The notes under the pieces are model-generated. The model was not told the DNA's origin, did not search any database, and worked only from the letters and a program-made list of their open reading frames with translations. Below, one piece after another: positions 34,900 through 47,372 of a DNA stretch of 64,000 nucleotides. The stretch is from Haemonchus contortus (Eukaryota > Nematoda > Chromadorea > Rhabditida > Trichostrongylidae): the NCBI GenBank assembly GCA_000469685.2, contig LS997565.1:15745235-15809234 (forward strand). Direction: 5' to 3'. Within the stretch, counting starts at the first letter, position 1. Every line of letters begins with the position of its first letter. Both the position numbers and the translations under genes were made by a program.

Positions 34900-36340
34900 A
34901 TTCCCCCGTACGGGGTTCCATTGTTGGCCGTAGACGTCGTCTCTGTGGGGAACACCGCAGTCATTCTTCTACGAGAGAGGAAATGACACAGTAATTCCGT
35001 GCTATCGAAATAAGTTCCAAAATGCCTCCAGCGCACTTTTCTGGTTGAGTTTTACTGGCAATGCACATCGTTCATGCCATCATTTGAAAAGGGTATTCTT
35101 GTTTCTCTGTTCATGTAATCTGTCGATTCCAGCGTTTTTCGGCCCAGAACTCGAGAGGCTCTCGTTTTTTTAAGATAGTCAATGCTTTCACTGCTTTGCT
35201 TGATGACTATCGCTTTTCTTGTTGGACCTAATTGAGCTGTCTATCGGGTTTCGGCGATTACATGCTGTGAGATCACCTTGTCGACTTGATGCGTTATTTA
35301 TTACATGGTCAACTGATTTCAAATCATTACTCATTTCAACGCACACATGCTCAGCGACTTTTTTCTTCCTCTCCTATTCTGCCACATGTGGTAACGGAGT
35401 TGGTGCTTCAGCATACCCTTGTGACCACCCTCCAGCAAATGAGGCGAAAGGGCATTATAGTTGCTCCGGAGAGGTTTCTAACATGGTCTCCGTCTGGAGC
35501 GTGGTGCTTGCAGAAAGATTTTTGATTCTGCGAGAAATGCGAACGAAGCCGTTGTCTTAGTTCAAGCGTATACCTCGTTCACCGGGTTGAAGAGAGAAGC
35601 ATTCTTTAGATCCGATCACTCCCTCAAAAGTGGCTGAGTTAGTAACACAAACCCTTGTCTCACAATCTTCATTTTCGTTTATAGGTGGATTTCCCCTTTT
35701 TCAGTCTAATTTTCTCCCTTCAGGTAGGTAGGTTATGACTAATTTAATGTGTTCTGAGCAATTCTTCTGAACTGGCTCTTGTTGTCAACACTATGCTATC
35801 TGTGACCTCTTTACATATTACTCGTTTCAGCTCATCAGCGAGGGGTTTCGACTTACAACGAAACTTAGCGTGAACTAGGTATTTCGATAGAGGTAGAGAC
35901 TTTACACTGCAGCGTAGCATTCGAGCTCGGCAAAACGATGAATAATCAGTTGATAGAGAAGCTCAGAATTACATCTCTGTACTTATTTTCGCATAGGAGA
36001 AATCGCACTCGGAAGCAATGCCTCCACCAAAAGTTTGAAACTAGATCTACGGTCACTGCTATACTTTGTAGCCTGAATGATTTATTATTCTACCTCGATA
36101 GGGGTAGGTCTGCTGATTACATTCGATTGGAGAACTCTAACGCTTTTGTTAAAGTAACTCACTATAAATAGTTATATAAACTATAACTTGTAGGTATTCG
36201 TCTTCGCAACGATTAGGATCATCTTCATTGACGTTCATTCATGGAGATTCATGCAGCGTTTTTAAACCTAGAAATGTTGTGAGCGGATGACCTCAGGATG
36301 CGGCTTTATCACCAACACTTATCAATATCATCCTTACTAT
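34900..36340. other. Intergenic, no gene recognised
   Basis: A plus-strand frame at 35219-35560 includes a cysteine-containing stretch (TCGNGVG) but has no signal peptide, splice context or family match that I can name. Confidence 0.35.
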
Positions 36341-36341
36341 A

Positions 36342-36828
36342 TACAGTAGCGCTCAAAAGTCTTCGGTGAAATGCTTTGACGCTTTTTATTTCATAACTTT
36401 TTTCTTAGTAGCCCAAATCGCGCAAAATTTGGATATGTTTAACTAGAGCATATTTCACCCTATCTAATGCTATTTGACTGCAAAGCTGCAAAATCCACAG
36501 ATAGAGCAAGGTGTTTGTTGCGGTAGCAGATTTTGCTAAGTTTTTCTCATCTATTGTGTTCGGCATTACCGCTCGTACACTTTAGACATGACAAAAAGGA
36601 ACGAGATTCTAGAAGGACCATCATCTGTATTTTCAGTCGATTTTATTTTCATGCTTCTTGGAATATCTGGAACATGATCAGATTGCAAGTCAATTGTGGT
36701 AAATATTCACAATACACCTACGCTCCAAATACAGAAGTTTCGCATTATTAGATCTAGTAGGAAAGGAGTTACGACTGAAAAGTACGGCAGAAGAACCAAT
36801 TCACCGAAGACTTTTGAGCGCTACTGTA
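36342..36828 (+). mobile_element. Tc1-type MITE, copy B
   Basis: Inverted ends 'tacagtagcgctcaaaagtc' and 'gacttttgagcgctactgta' are flanked by TA on both sides. It is 487 bases, in the same orientation as copy A, 1.4 kb downstream. The ends are better preserved than in copy A. Confidence 0.8.
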
Positions 36829-36830
36829 TA

Positions 36831-37010
36831 AAGCACTCGCGTCTGTTTGTCCGTCCGACCGTCTGCCTGTCTGTCTGTCTATGTGCACAGAAATTTATAA
36901 CTCCTGCCACGTGAACCTAGAACGTTCAAATTTGGTGGGAGCACAGGTGGCAGGTTGGTCACACTTGAACCGCCGGGTTTGATTCTATCCTGAGGGGCTC
37001 AATGCGTTGC
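36831..37010 (-). repeat. CAGA-type repeat, reverse orientation
   Basis: 'aagcactcgcgtctgtttgt' leads into a (TCTG)n tract, then 'gaacctagaacgttcaaatt' and 'ggtgggagcacaggtggcagg'. Read on the minus strand this ends like the array at 330-1160. It directly abuts copy B of the MITE. Confidence 0.5.
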
Positions 37011-39050
37011 GTTCGCTGTGACGTGAAGTTTTACAGACAAATGACTACCGGTGACGACTGCGCTATACTACTTCAACAAGCTATTGACTTGATTAATGCG
37101 ATTTGGGCGTAGGTTTGCTTCTGCCCCAGATCCAACTTTGTACTACATTGGTAGGGATGTCGTCCAAGCCGGTAAAAAATTTCTGATCTAAGGTTTGTGT
37201 CAACTCCTGAACTGTGTTTTGGCAGTCACTGCGGAAAAATAGCGAAGAAAGCGGGCCCGTGTACTTTCCAAAATATTCATAGCTCTAACCGGTAAATAAT
37301 CCTTTCATGTTAGGTTCTTTGTTGAATAAGGGACTGTCTCTTTGCCCCTCACAAGCGCAAAACTGTCGACCTCATAGGGCGAGTTCACTACCGCTTTACC
37401 AGAAAACTCATGACAAGAGCTATCAGATTTCAATATAAACAATCCTACTGCTGAAACGAAGAACTTTAGCTCAGGCCTCCGCTCGCTAGTCGGCGTAGGA
37501 AAAAATTTGACTTATTCATGTACCATAAAATGCTTTTCGCACGTTCCTGTCCCAGTCCCACCTCACTTTGTAGTGTGAAGACCCCTACCACCTGGCGTGA
37601 TACGTGGAAGCTTACTCTTTCTAAGGAACGACTCAGTTGCACGTCACAGTCTTTCATTGAATTGTGTTTACTCAAAATACACACAGTTTACACGAATGAA
37701 ATGTACCCCGCTTAACACTGGGGCTTTGATAAGTTTCTAAATGACCGCCTAGAACCGTGACTACTTCTCAGTATATCTACCTCACCTTCTAATCATTTAC
37801 CCCTTTGTATTTTTACGTGCTCTTTTTACAGTCTCCATGTTGTTATTTCTCCAATCCAATCCCCTTGGTTTCACAGGTTACTTTTTGTTTTCTGATATTT
37901 TACATGAGATACACTACGTGCGGTTTCTCTCTCGCTGAAGGATTCCAGTCAGTTGGCGGATATGGGGTTAAAATGCCAACAAAAGTCGCCGGTACTTGCC
38001 CAAAGGCGCAGGTGGATCCAGTGGATGGACTCCCTGTTTGTGCTGTGCTGATCGATATACCTTCTATTCCTCGCAGGTGTATCCATACATACGAGTGTGG
38101 AGAGACTGCAGGTCCAGTTGGTATCCTGCCAGGTAATACAGGTGAAACACACAGAAAGCGAGCGCGCCCAGTGGAGCGGCTGATATCATGTTACGTGAGT
38201 CCGTCAGATTGAGAGGGGCTATCTTTAAAACATCAATACAGAGAGAAGGCACGAGTGACTCGATCTCGAGATTACATCACTAAACAGTAAACGTACGTAC
38301 GGATAACGAACATAGAATGGTTATACACACGACCTTACTGAAGTAACAGCATATACGTAAGGAGTGGGTAAGGATGGCTTCGCCCTTGAGATGTGAAAGA
38401 CCGTGGGAATGAAATGAGAAGGTGTAGAGGAGCCGATGCTGTTCGCAACGGTTTCCGCCAGAGTTCACTCTGCCGCGCCTTGAGAACTATGCCCTGAAAA
38501 GTTGAGCCATACGGGCAGAGGTTTCACGGTGTTTTTACAGTTAGTTAACCAGTGATGTGAAGCGCGCTTACATCTCTCCATTTACATCAAGTCCGTAATG
38601 GACTCTAAAAAAGTGAAGTGAAGGACTCACTGTGACGAGATATTACCCTCGAAATTACCCTTCAAGGGTCGAGGATGGAAGCACAGCATTGATTGATGTT
38701 GTCAATCGAATATTTGTCGCCAGAAAGGTACCAGTTGTCAGAGAAGTTCCGTGGTCAAAGATGAATTGGCCGTGGCGGCATCGCGTAGTTGCCATATCAC
38801 TCCTTTGTAGTCGTCGAGAAAGTTAGCTGAACTGACAGGAAAATTTGTTCTGGTGGTTAAAAGTACATCTACCTATTTTTGACGTCCTTGTACCGAATCC
38901 ATAGTGGTTTGAAATGAGTTTTATTGACTGCTTCCTTGAGGAACCTTCGATATCGCAAGAACGAAAAGGCCCTCCCGGTTGGGAAGCGCCTAGCGGACAG
39001 CAAAACTGTCGCGACGAAGTGTCAGTTTATGAGGATGCCAGTTTTAGCCA
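37011..39050. other. Intergenic, no gene recognised
   Basis: The longest frame (37805-38212 plus, 135 codons) has a hydrophobic start and a Cys-containing body. I could not attach it to a family or extend it by splicing. Confidence 0.35.
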
Positions 39051-39164
39051 CTCGTAGCGTCATAAGCGTCTTTGTCGAAGCCGTAGCCTAGTATCTCTCT
39101 GAGGGTCGTAAATAGGAGAGATACTAGGCTACGGCTTCGACGAAGACGCTTATGACGCTACGAG
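39051..39164. repeat. Near-perfect 49-base inverted repeat (hairpin)
   Basis: Arms 39051-39099 and 39116-39164 pair at 48 of 49 positions around a 16-base spacer. The one difference would still pair as G:U in RNA. No coding sequence is present. Such long, fresh symmetry suggests a recent fold-back element or a replication-born inverted duplication. Confidence 0.85.
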
Positions 39165-39670
39165 CGCCAGAGCGAGGTGGGTTCGAAGTGCAGTGACACC
39201 GTACGTGTGGTTCGACCTGGTGTTACCTATGTATAAATTTTTCGCTTCAGGGATGCGGCTAGCTGTAGCTGCTGAGGCAGGTTCGTCGATCTGTGACGCC
39301 TCACCTCCTATTATATTGCTCTTTCTCGTCTGGCGCTCTCTCCGGCGAGATAGTAGCGAGCCTGAGTTTGAGAAGGAATGTTGAGGTTGTACTGATGTGT
39401 TTCGTGATTTAGAACAAACAAACTCTTGGCACACGTTGATATGCTTGCATATTATGGATACTCTTCTTCTGAGCCCACAAAACCTATTTTCAAGAAGGTG
39501 AGGGGCCCCAGGGTGGGTGAGAATGTTATCTACCAAGGGAAATATTGCCGCGGATGAAATATCTCAAAATACGATTTAGTTAATTGATTTCGATTCAAAT
39601 TACGAAGAAAAATACCGTAGAATTCAGCAGGTAAGGGACTAGGGTTACGGATAGTGATTGAGAACAAATA

Positions 39671-40954
39671 TTAGGTCGTGAAGAAAGTTCTTGCGTTTTT
39701 GTGCCTCAAACTTCAAATGCACATATCTCGGCTTATACAAAACTTCATTAATCGAAATAACAACCATTACTATCGACACAATTTTGCCAACGAGAAACAA
39801 GTTTGTTTATCCCATTTGCGTAGAAGTCCGAAGATCTAGAGGCGATGAAATCGTCGAATGCCGCGGCAGCATCGTGTTGGGTTTTGAAACATTTCTTCTT
39901 GAAAAAGCCGTCGAGATGTTCAAAGAAATTGTAGTCTGTGGGAGCAAGGTCTGGGGAATATTGTGGATGAGGGAGAGTTTCATAGCCTAGCTCCATCAAT
40001 TTTCTCAGGGTAAGTTGTGCGACGTGGGGCCGAGCGTTGTCGTGGAGTAGAATTGGCCCCCTCCCATTCACCAGTGCTGGGCTCATGAGCTGGAGTTTTC
40101 GATGCAGTTCGTCGAAATCTTGACAGTATTTTTAGCCTTTTACTGTTTCACTCGGATCCATGCAGCTGTGGTGGATCAGCCCAGCTGCAGACCACCAAAC
40201 CAGCGCCATGACCTTCTTTCCACGCTGCTTCGGCCTGGGAAAATGCTGCGGGGCTTGATCCTTGTCCAGCCACTGGCCTGATCGTCGCCGATTGTCGTAC
40301 AGAATCCATTTCTCATCACACGTCACAATACGGCCTAGAAATGGATCGTTCCTGTAACGGAGAAACAAGGCGGAGGCGAGCTCGAAGCGGCGGTCTCTCT
40401 GGTACTGAGTCAACTCATGCGGCATCCACTTATCAAGCTTCTTTGACTTCCCGATCTCCTGCATGCGGGTGCCAACCATCCTGCTGGAAACATGCAATCC
40501 CGAGCCAATATCCTTCAGCGTTGTACGTGGAATTTCTTCCACTAACATTCTCAATTCTTCGCTGTCAACGGCCGATGGGCGCCCACTGCGCTCATCATCT
40601 TCCAAGCTCTCATCGCCGGTACGAAATTTCATAAACCACCACTGTGCCGTACGTTGATTTGTCGTACCTTGACCAAAGGCATCGTTGATATCCCGGGCCA
40701 TTTCCATCGCACTCCTGCCCAATTTGATTCGGAAAAGAAAAATCGTGCGGATCTGTCGTTTGTCCATGCTGATTTGGACCTTCTAAAAAACCCCAGGAAT
40801 CACTCCAGGACAAAACCGATTACACATTTGGATAGAGCAAGAAATGCGCTTCAGAATGATATAAAACTTGCAAAAAATCTAATAACAAATAACACCGAGG
40901 CGAGCATTCGAAAATTGGACGCCAAAAAACGCAAGAACTTTCTTCACGACCTAT
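39671..40954 (-). mobile_element. Nearly complete mariner element
   Basis: The element is 1284 bases, with inverted ends 'aggtcgtgaagaaagttctt' (left, from 39673) and its complement (right), flanked by TA at 39669-39670 and 40955-40956. Size and layout are those of a full-length mariner. From memory it is close in size to the hookworm element bandit, but I cannot confirm identity. It carries the transposase frame described separately. Confidence 0.9.
39748..40767 (-). pseudogene. Mariner transposase, one in-frame stop
   Basis: This is the cut-and-paste transposase of the surrounding mariner, 339 residues if read through, the usual family length. The N-terminal helix-turn-helix part runs to about residue 120, with '[20 protein letters not shown]' and 'DDERSGRP'. 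The catalytic D,D34D triad is present: Asp in '[12 protein letters not shown]', Asp in 'LLHDNARPH', and Asp in 'DLAPTDYNFF', with 34 residues between the last two. A TAA stop at 40134-40132 interrupts the frame between the first and second catalytic Asp. Both halves are in the same frame and no frameshift is seen. Because only one lesion is visible, the copy looks young; it should not make active enzyme by itself. Confidence 0.9.
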
Positions 40955-41075
40955 TACTTACGTCATTCTCTACCGCTCTGCACTGGCACGTGATCCATTG
41001 GCGTTCAATGTTGTCAACAGTAAGCTGGCGTGCGCAGCGGTTCGTGCATGTGCATCTTATTAGACTAGTAGTTGA

Positions 41076-43490
41076 CTAAGTTTCATCAGGAACATTAAAG
41101 TCATGACAAATAGACTTCACGAGATACAAATACGAGCGGCAACAAATAAATATTAACTTGTCTTGACAATCCGGAATGCGAATAAAAGACATGAATATAG
41201 CATGATGGGAGTTAGCGTATACTAAGGCACACAAAGAGTACAATAGGGATCTACAATCTACAATACAATAGAACTTTGTTTTTGGACGTCGCCCTCCTCC
41301 GGTCAAGCGTTTGGCCAACTCCTCGACAGCTTTCATCTTCCTCGCTCCGCCCTGAAATAGTCAGATGAGTCATGAATGTCGTCTAACTACCGCCACGCTT
41401 ACACAGCGTCACTTACACCTCCCCTCTTTACCCGAAGTCCGACCCGAACTTCAAGTGTGCTTGCATGCGGCGGGGAAGGATAGATGAGGCTCACCGAATA
41501 AATGCTCACGGACCGAAGTACCGGAGTACTTGCGATTGGGTGACAACGGCGCGGAGCGAGTAAGCCCATTGCAGCATTGTTCCATATCGGCAATGCGCGG
41601 AGCGATCCAAAAACGAACTGGTCATGCCGGCAGCGGGTGGTAGCCACATTTAGGCGTCGGTAATCGTTCATCAAGACGAACGAACCTGGATTAAAATTAG
41701 TTTTCGTAGTAAGTAAGAGAACAACCTCTTTCTTTCGGCCCTGGACGGAGTCCACTCTGGTGAGTTCGACGTTGTGCTCCTCTGCGTACGGCTTCATCCG
41801 ACGATACTACCGTGAAAAGTCATCACGCAGATATCTTGCGGGGCGATACACAAACCCAGAAGCTTTCGCGAAACGCCACGCATGCTGAAATTTCATTTTC
41901 GTTCAAATGCGACTTACCAGGTGCCCTCGCCGATTTCCCCGCTACATCTACAAAGATGAACGGAACGTCAGGAGTCGGGAAGAACATTCTCAACACAAGG
42001 AGACTATGAGCCTCCGTGGGGGTTCCGCCAACCAGCTGCCCATCGCATGCGATGCGGCTGGGGAGAGCAAGCAATGCCGCATGAGTGCGGAAGGTGGTAA
42101 TGAACGGCGCCACGGGTACCACTGGGGCATGATGGAGAAGATCCATGACACTGTGTGCTCCATGGACGGCCGGGTTGGACGTCTGTGGACACTTTACATG
42201 CGGAGCGAGCTGGTGCACATCCCCTATATAAACTTGGCGGGCGTGCGAAAGACGGCTAGCGATCGTGAGGAGAGCGGGCTACGGGATCTGCGACGCCTCT
42301 CCCCGATTACTATCCCCAAGTCGCATATAAAGGATTTAAAGATCTCCTTGCGACCGGTGGAGTTCAAAAGGGTTGATGTTGTCATGCAGATGACCGGAGG
42401 ACGCCGTACTTTGAACACGATCTTCACCAAGCGCTTGAGCGTACCGAAACGCACTGCTTTGCGATCTCATGCTCATCCTGCTGGTCGTCGCTCACGTTGG
42501 GTATCGCTTCCAGATGCTCAATATAACTTTCAGTAATATCGCGATGTTCTTGAAGAGCTGGCGCGTCTCGAAATCCTCCTCCGATAATTGATCTTTGAAG
42601 TCATTTCCCAGCGACTTCAGTACCTTACTAAGGAGTCGGAGTCAAATTATCGGCCGCCGCTGTATCGGAAATATGTCGCACCACTCGCATCTGAGGATAT
42701 CCTCAAAAGACAATAAAGTGTTCGCAAATTGAGCCACCGCTGCGTTAGTTGAGGTCGTCACAATTACTATGGTCTCGCTGTCCTCAGGTAACAACGCAGC
42801 TATGATGGCTCCGACGAGGGCCTCCCCGGTTCCGAACACAGGGGATCATGGGAATTTTCCCGGTCCCGACACGAACTGCGTCCCGTTGGTCAGGCATGAG
42901 CGCCACTGAACGTCCTTTGATGCGGAAGGAGCGCTCCTCGCCTGATGGTGGTGAAAGAGACTTGAGATAAGGCTCGTCGCTAATGCCTAGTGGCTGGTTG
43001 CAAAGAGGATGGTGTCCAGCTGGTCATCCAGGGTGCGCGGCATCTGATTGTCGAAAACGTCCATCCGTGGCACAATATCATATACCGGATTTGACGTTGT
43101 GGACTCGAAGAGACGGACAAATACGTCGAAGGCTCCGGCCTGGTACATCCCGCCCGAACCGCTGAATAAGCCATTTGAGCGGTTCATGTGACCAAGTCCA
43201 GGCCTTAAGGATGACCATGACTTCTGTGCGCGGAGGAATCGCTTCTACCGCGACAACTTTCATTTTAATGGGATCGAAGCTCCTGGCACCCATACGATCG
43301 CGTGTCGACCCGTTGCCCATCCAGCCTCTGATGCCATACTCCTTCGCGTTACTTGGATACGGAGGGGTGCCAAACCGGGGTAACAACGAAAGCCACTTCC
43401 CAGTGCGTATGTTTGTCATCCCCTGCCGTATTTACTGCGGCTAATGCCGAGCAGGCGGCATTGCAGATCATAGCTAATCGTCGTTTCCAC
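41076..43490 (-). pseudogene. Degenerate superfamily 1 (UPF1-like) helicase
   Basis: Pieces of one helicase lie in order on the minus strand with frame changes. They are: 'SGSGGMYQAGAFDVFVRLFE' (about 43160); a Q-motif-like 'ALMPDQRDAVRVGTGK' (about 42890); a P-loop region reading 'FGTGEALVGAIIAALL', in which the Lys-Thr of GxGKT is lost; 'ETIVIVTTSTNAAVAQFANT'; 'VPFIFVDVAGKSARAPGKSH' (about 41960); motif V 'VDSVQGRKKEVVLL' (about 41730); and motif VI 'YRRLNVATTRCRH' (about 41645). The last exon may read 'GGARKMKAVEELAKRL' at about 41340. A frameshift near 41810 breaks the join into motif V. With the ATP-binding lysine replaced, I call it dead. Similar helicases form large families in strongylids, as I recall. 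Confidence 0.72.
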
Positions 43491-43499
43491 CCAACAGGG

Positions 43500-44700
43500 T
43501 CCCTGTAAAAATTATCAAAACGACCGCGACGGTCGGCGAACCAGGCCTGCTCCGCGGTAGATTTTGAATACCGAGAGGGGGCAAGATCCCTTCGTCGGAG
43601 TCCATTGGCTGGAAGCAGCGAATCAGCCTCGCTAAGTGCGCTAGACTTACATCAATGGCAGCCTATGCCGCTCCAGCCTACTAACAACTTTATGGAGGTG
43701 GGAGCGAGACGGAACACTACTTGTGTCAGCAGCGCTTTTCGAAAAATGCCGCCTGAAATAAGACTTCTATCGGAGGCATTGCGTTGAAGATCTAATGACT
43801 TACTGCCACTTCATAGAGTTCATGACATATGCGCTTGCGCGCATATGTGCAATCCCTGAAGACCTTTCCCGCACTTGATAAACTTAGTAAGTGCTCCTCC
43901 AGCAGAGCGCAGAGCATCATCATTGCACTTCTTACTGACGAGTAAAGAAGAGTAAGACTGGCGAAGCGGCTGGACTCAGACTCTCTTGCATTGGAGTGAC
44001 AGTCGCACGTGCGCATTCCATGGCCAGCTGCAAAGCCGCTTTTGTGTGATGTTTTCGCCATGTGTGTCTTGGAAGCTGAAATCAAGTCAGTCTCGTATAA
44101 CGCGATTCATAGTCTTGATGAATTTAATGAGTAAATTGTATGAAATCGCGTGAAACCCGCGATATTCCCGCCAGCGCCAATAGGCGGGAATGGTTGATAG
44201 TGCCGCAATTCATCTCATAGTTCTCTCAAACGTTCGGCGTGATTTGGGTACACGCTTGTTGCCGTCTGATTTAGGCTTCCTCCATCTGCTCGGGCAATTT
44301 ATAAAGCGTCTAATAATGGACTTCTTATTTACAGTAGTACAATTTTACATGATGCCCTCGGCAAGTAGGCTTCCTTGAACAGTATTCCAGTCAGCGATCG
44401 CATTTAACATATTGTTCAATGAATGTACGTCGCCCATGCGCCCTTCCTATCTGGATGCAAGCATCCGATTAGTACGATCCAATAGCACTGCAGAAGGCGC
44501 ATGTAGGGCGTTTCTCTGCTATTAATCTTGGGAAACCGTGGCCATGGCGTCGCGGAGTGCATGTTGGGCGACTCATTAGGTCTTCCATGGCAGTCGCAAG
44601 CTGAGCTGATGTTCTGCCTTCAGTAAGCTCGCGCGCACAGCGGAGCGTGCCTAACGACTGCTTCTGTGGAGAGACTATTAATTAGGACTAATTTATCTGT
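43500..44700. other. Intergenic or 5' part of the helicase relic
   Basis: A minus-strand frame at 43792-44085 has no named motif and could be an upstream exon. A small palindrome 'catatgcgcttgcgcgcatatg' lies at about 43827-43848. Confidence 0.3.
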
Positions 44701-44709
44701 AAATCGACC

Positions 44710-45060
44710 GACATAGTGAGGCACGAACAAATACAAGCATCCAATGGAATGGAACAATACAAAGAATGAGGACAAAGGATTAATCATACAGAGCTACATG
44801 CAGAAGTAGATCATCCCGATGGGATATGAGCAGAAGTAGATCATCCCGATGAGATATGATATTGGTGGCCCGGGCTTCGCCCCCATGGCGGTAGCGAGAT
44901 GGTAGATACCGCTCGTGGGTAGAGAACCTCGTCGACTCTTTGATGTCGTCCTCTTGCTCCGCGCTCCACCCTGAAATTATGAGTCATCTGGAAACATCAA
45001 CGTATGATCGCCGCGCTGGTACAGCGACAGCGCGGCTTACACTTCATCACGAAGATCTGT
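44710..45060 (-). pseudogene. Second copy of the helicase 3' end
   Basis: The minus strand has an acceptor 'ataatttcag' followed by codons for GGARSKRTTSKSRRG. This matches the layout at 41350-41280 (a 'tttcag' acceptor followed by GGARKMKAVEELAKR). The upstream intron sequence 'gactcat' and the downstream AT-rich part also agree. Only the tail is present, so it is a partial duplication. The frame continues into a tandem 30-base repeat. Confidence 0.45.
44800..44859. repeat. Tandem 30-base duplication
   Basis: Two units starting 'gcagaagtagatcatcccga' at 44800 and 44830 differ by one base. Confidence 0.8.
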
Positions 45061-45069
45061 TTCTATGTG

Positions 45070-47370
45070 CCCATGTATTTTAAAATAAACCTATGAAAGG
45101 CCCTAGCCAGTTATTGGTTATCAAGCCCTCGAGTTTTTAATTGCATCAAAGACCAGTGTGTGGAACATCATCCAACTGTTCTTTGGATACCCGAAGAATT
45201 TTGGGCATTTACTGTATGCATTGTGCTCTCATGATAACTAGGCTTCAAATGTTTCAAAACTTTTCTCGCACTTATCGGCTGCCATGAAAAATAGTGAAGG
45301 AGGTAAGAATAGGAACTTTTACTCCATGATTGCACACGCTGTATACATGACGCGATTGTACTTGGCGACACAGATATCTGTGGAACGCAATCCAGCAGCT
45401 GCAATCGCGTGAATGCCGTGTCTACACACGAATTAGACTATGAAGCCATGCTCGGATTTCAGTGAATCATGGCATAATGTATTGGTGTAATTATACTGCT
45501 ACGTGAAAATTTATGATAGAACCTCGTTCGATCCTATTTATTATGCAGAACCTCGTTCGATTCCGCTTAATTTTTTGGCTTATGTAAGTGAATATGATGG
45601 TGTCGTAACGATGACCGACTTATTAGTCGATGCACCCGACGTGAGGGTGGTTCAGTGGGTTAACATGACTCCGGTGATAACGGAGCGAAGAATTCAACAA
45701 ATAGAATGTAAGTGCTGACAAGCCACGTCTTCCCCTTCACGTGGCTCGAAGAAGAAGTGCGGACCACGCTTTTTCGTGGCCTAATTGACCCCGCAACATT
45801 TAGGGGCGTGGTTTAAGTAAGTTGTCGTCTCAGACAAAGAGACGACGACATAGTGACATGGGACGTCGCAGTAGGCAACGATACTATAGATCTGCATGTA
45901 GAAGAAGCAAAAAGGAAGCAGAATAGGTCGTATCGAATATACTTTCCAGGTAGCAAATAGAGGAATCAGAAAATGAGTTGGCTAGGCGATTTGAAGACTA
46001 AATCGCTAACTGAAAACATGCCGGGCTCGTGCAACATCGATGCAGTCGATATGATACTCATACGCCCGCGCGCGGGAAAACAATTCTATTCGAAGAACAT
46101 GACTTTCAGCTAGTAGATTTGTTCACTGTGAATTGACCACTGAAAGAGCTCTGACCTTAGGTTAGTTTTATGATTAAAATCTCCTAATACTTAACAATTA
46201 AAGTTACGTTTGGTCATTTGTATGTATTTACTGTTGTGCTTCATAGTTTGCACGAATATGTCTTGGCTCTTATATTACCACACAAATGTTTTCATATTGT
46301 GGATCTCTCGATCTTATTTATGATTACCTATTCAATTCTTCATTATTCACTAAAGATCCCTAAGGGTTAGCAGAAAACGGAACACGTTTGAGAGGTAGAC
46401 GAAGCGAAGCATTCTTTCTTCCATCTACTCTTATTTCATGACAGAGAAATATCCCTTTAGCTTGTTGAGCAAGATTTTTTGGTTCTTCCGAAAGAGGTCA
46501 GATAGAATGAAAAGACTTGGGAAAATCGCCACTGCCCATCGTCAACCATCTCAGCCACTTAATTCAAAAATTTTATAAAATTATTATCAAATTATTACAA
46601 TCGAGGGGCCAACAACGAACGAAGAGAAGTACCTAATTTCATGTTAATGGGGCCCCAAGCTGGTTGATGGGCAAATTTCGAAAGAACACTGATATGAGTT
46701 CATTACCTAAAGCTTGAGCCATCATAAGCCTTGCATAATGGTTAGCTAGGGTGACGGTACACGCCAATCGGCTATCCTATCCTTCCACCGCGAATTCAAA
46801 CTTTCTGTGCGGCGAGCACGACGCGATTTCCAGGAAGGAGTACCCACACCGAATAACTAAGCGCCACGCGATTTTTAGGTAGAGGGTGGACAAGGCGAAA
46901 GGAAGGCTGTAGCTGACTGCTGCAGCCGCTGTCAACCTCATACTGGCACAAGTTATGAACGTGTGAACAAGCACCACCATCTTACGTGCTGCCAATATTT
47001 GGAAGCAAAATCCACCAAACAATCGTACCACTGCATAAACTGCAGTATAGAATAACTGAACATTGGGACTGACACTGCATTGACTTTTCTCGACTCGATC
47101 CGGCATCGTCAACGACAGAATCCCTCTACAGACAGCCACAGCCTTCGCCTTTATCTAGTTTCGGTTGCCCATTATGTAGGGTGTATGTGAGTTTGTACAA
47201 AATGAGGTTTGAGTGACTCTATGTGCCTCTTCTATGGCACTCTCGTGCGTTACATCATCAAGTCGTTACTTACCACACCTATATCCTGACAAATTGGTGC
47301 GCAGTTAATGCCGGTCTAATCATTTTTCGCCATTTCGTTTACATATACTGCTCTTCTCTCTGCTTCTGAT
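45070..47370. other. No gene recognised
   Basis: A hydrophobic 120-codon minus frame at 46777-47139 has several possible membrane stretches but no identifiable motif. Other frames are short. Confidence 0.35.
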
Positions 47371-47372
47371 AC

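Noticed and set aside
37805..38212. 135-codon plus frame with a hydrophobic start
   Set aside because: No recognised domain, no splice partners, and the start region is T-rich low-information sequence.
46777..47139. Hydrophobic 120-codon minus frame that might be a receptor fragment
   Set aside because: No GPCR signature such as NxxxN, DRY or NPxxY, and no adjoining exons found.
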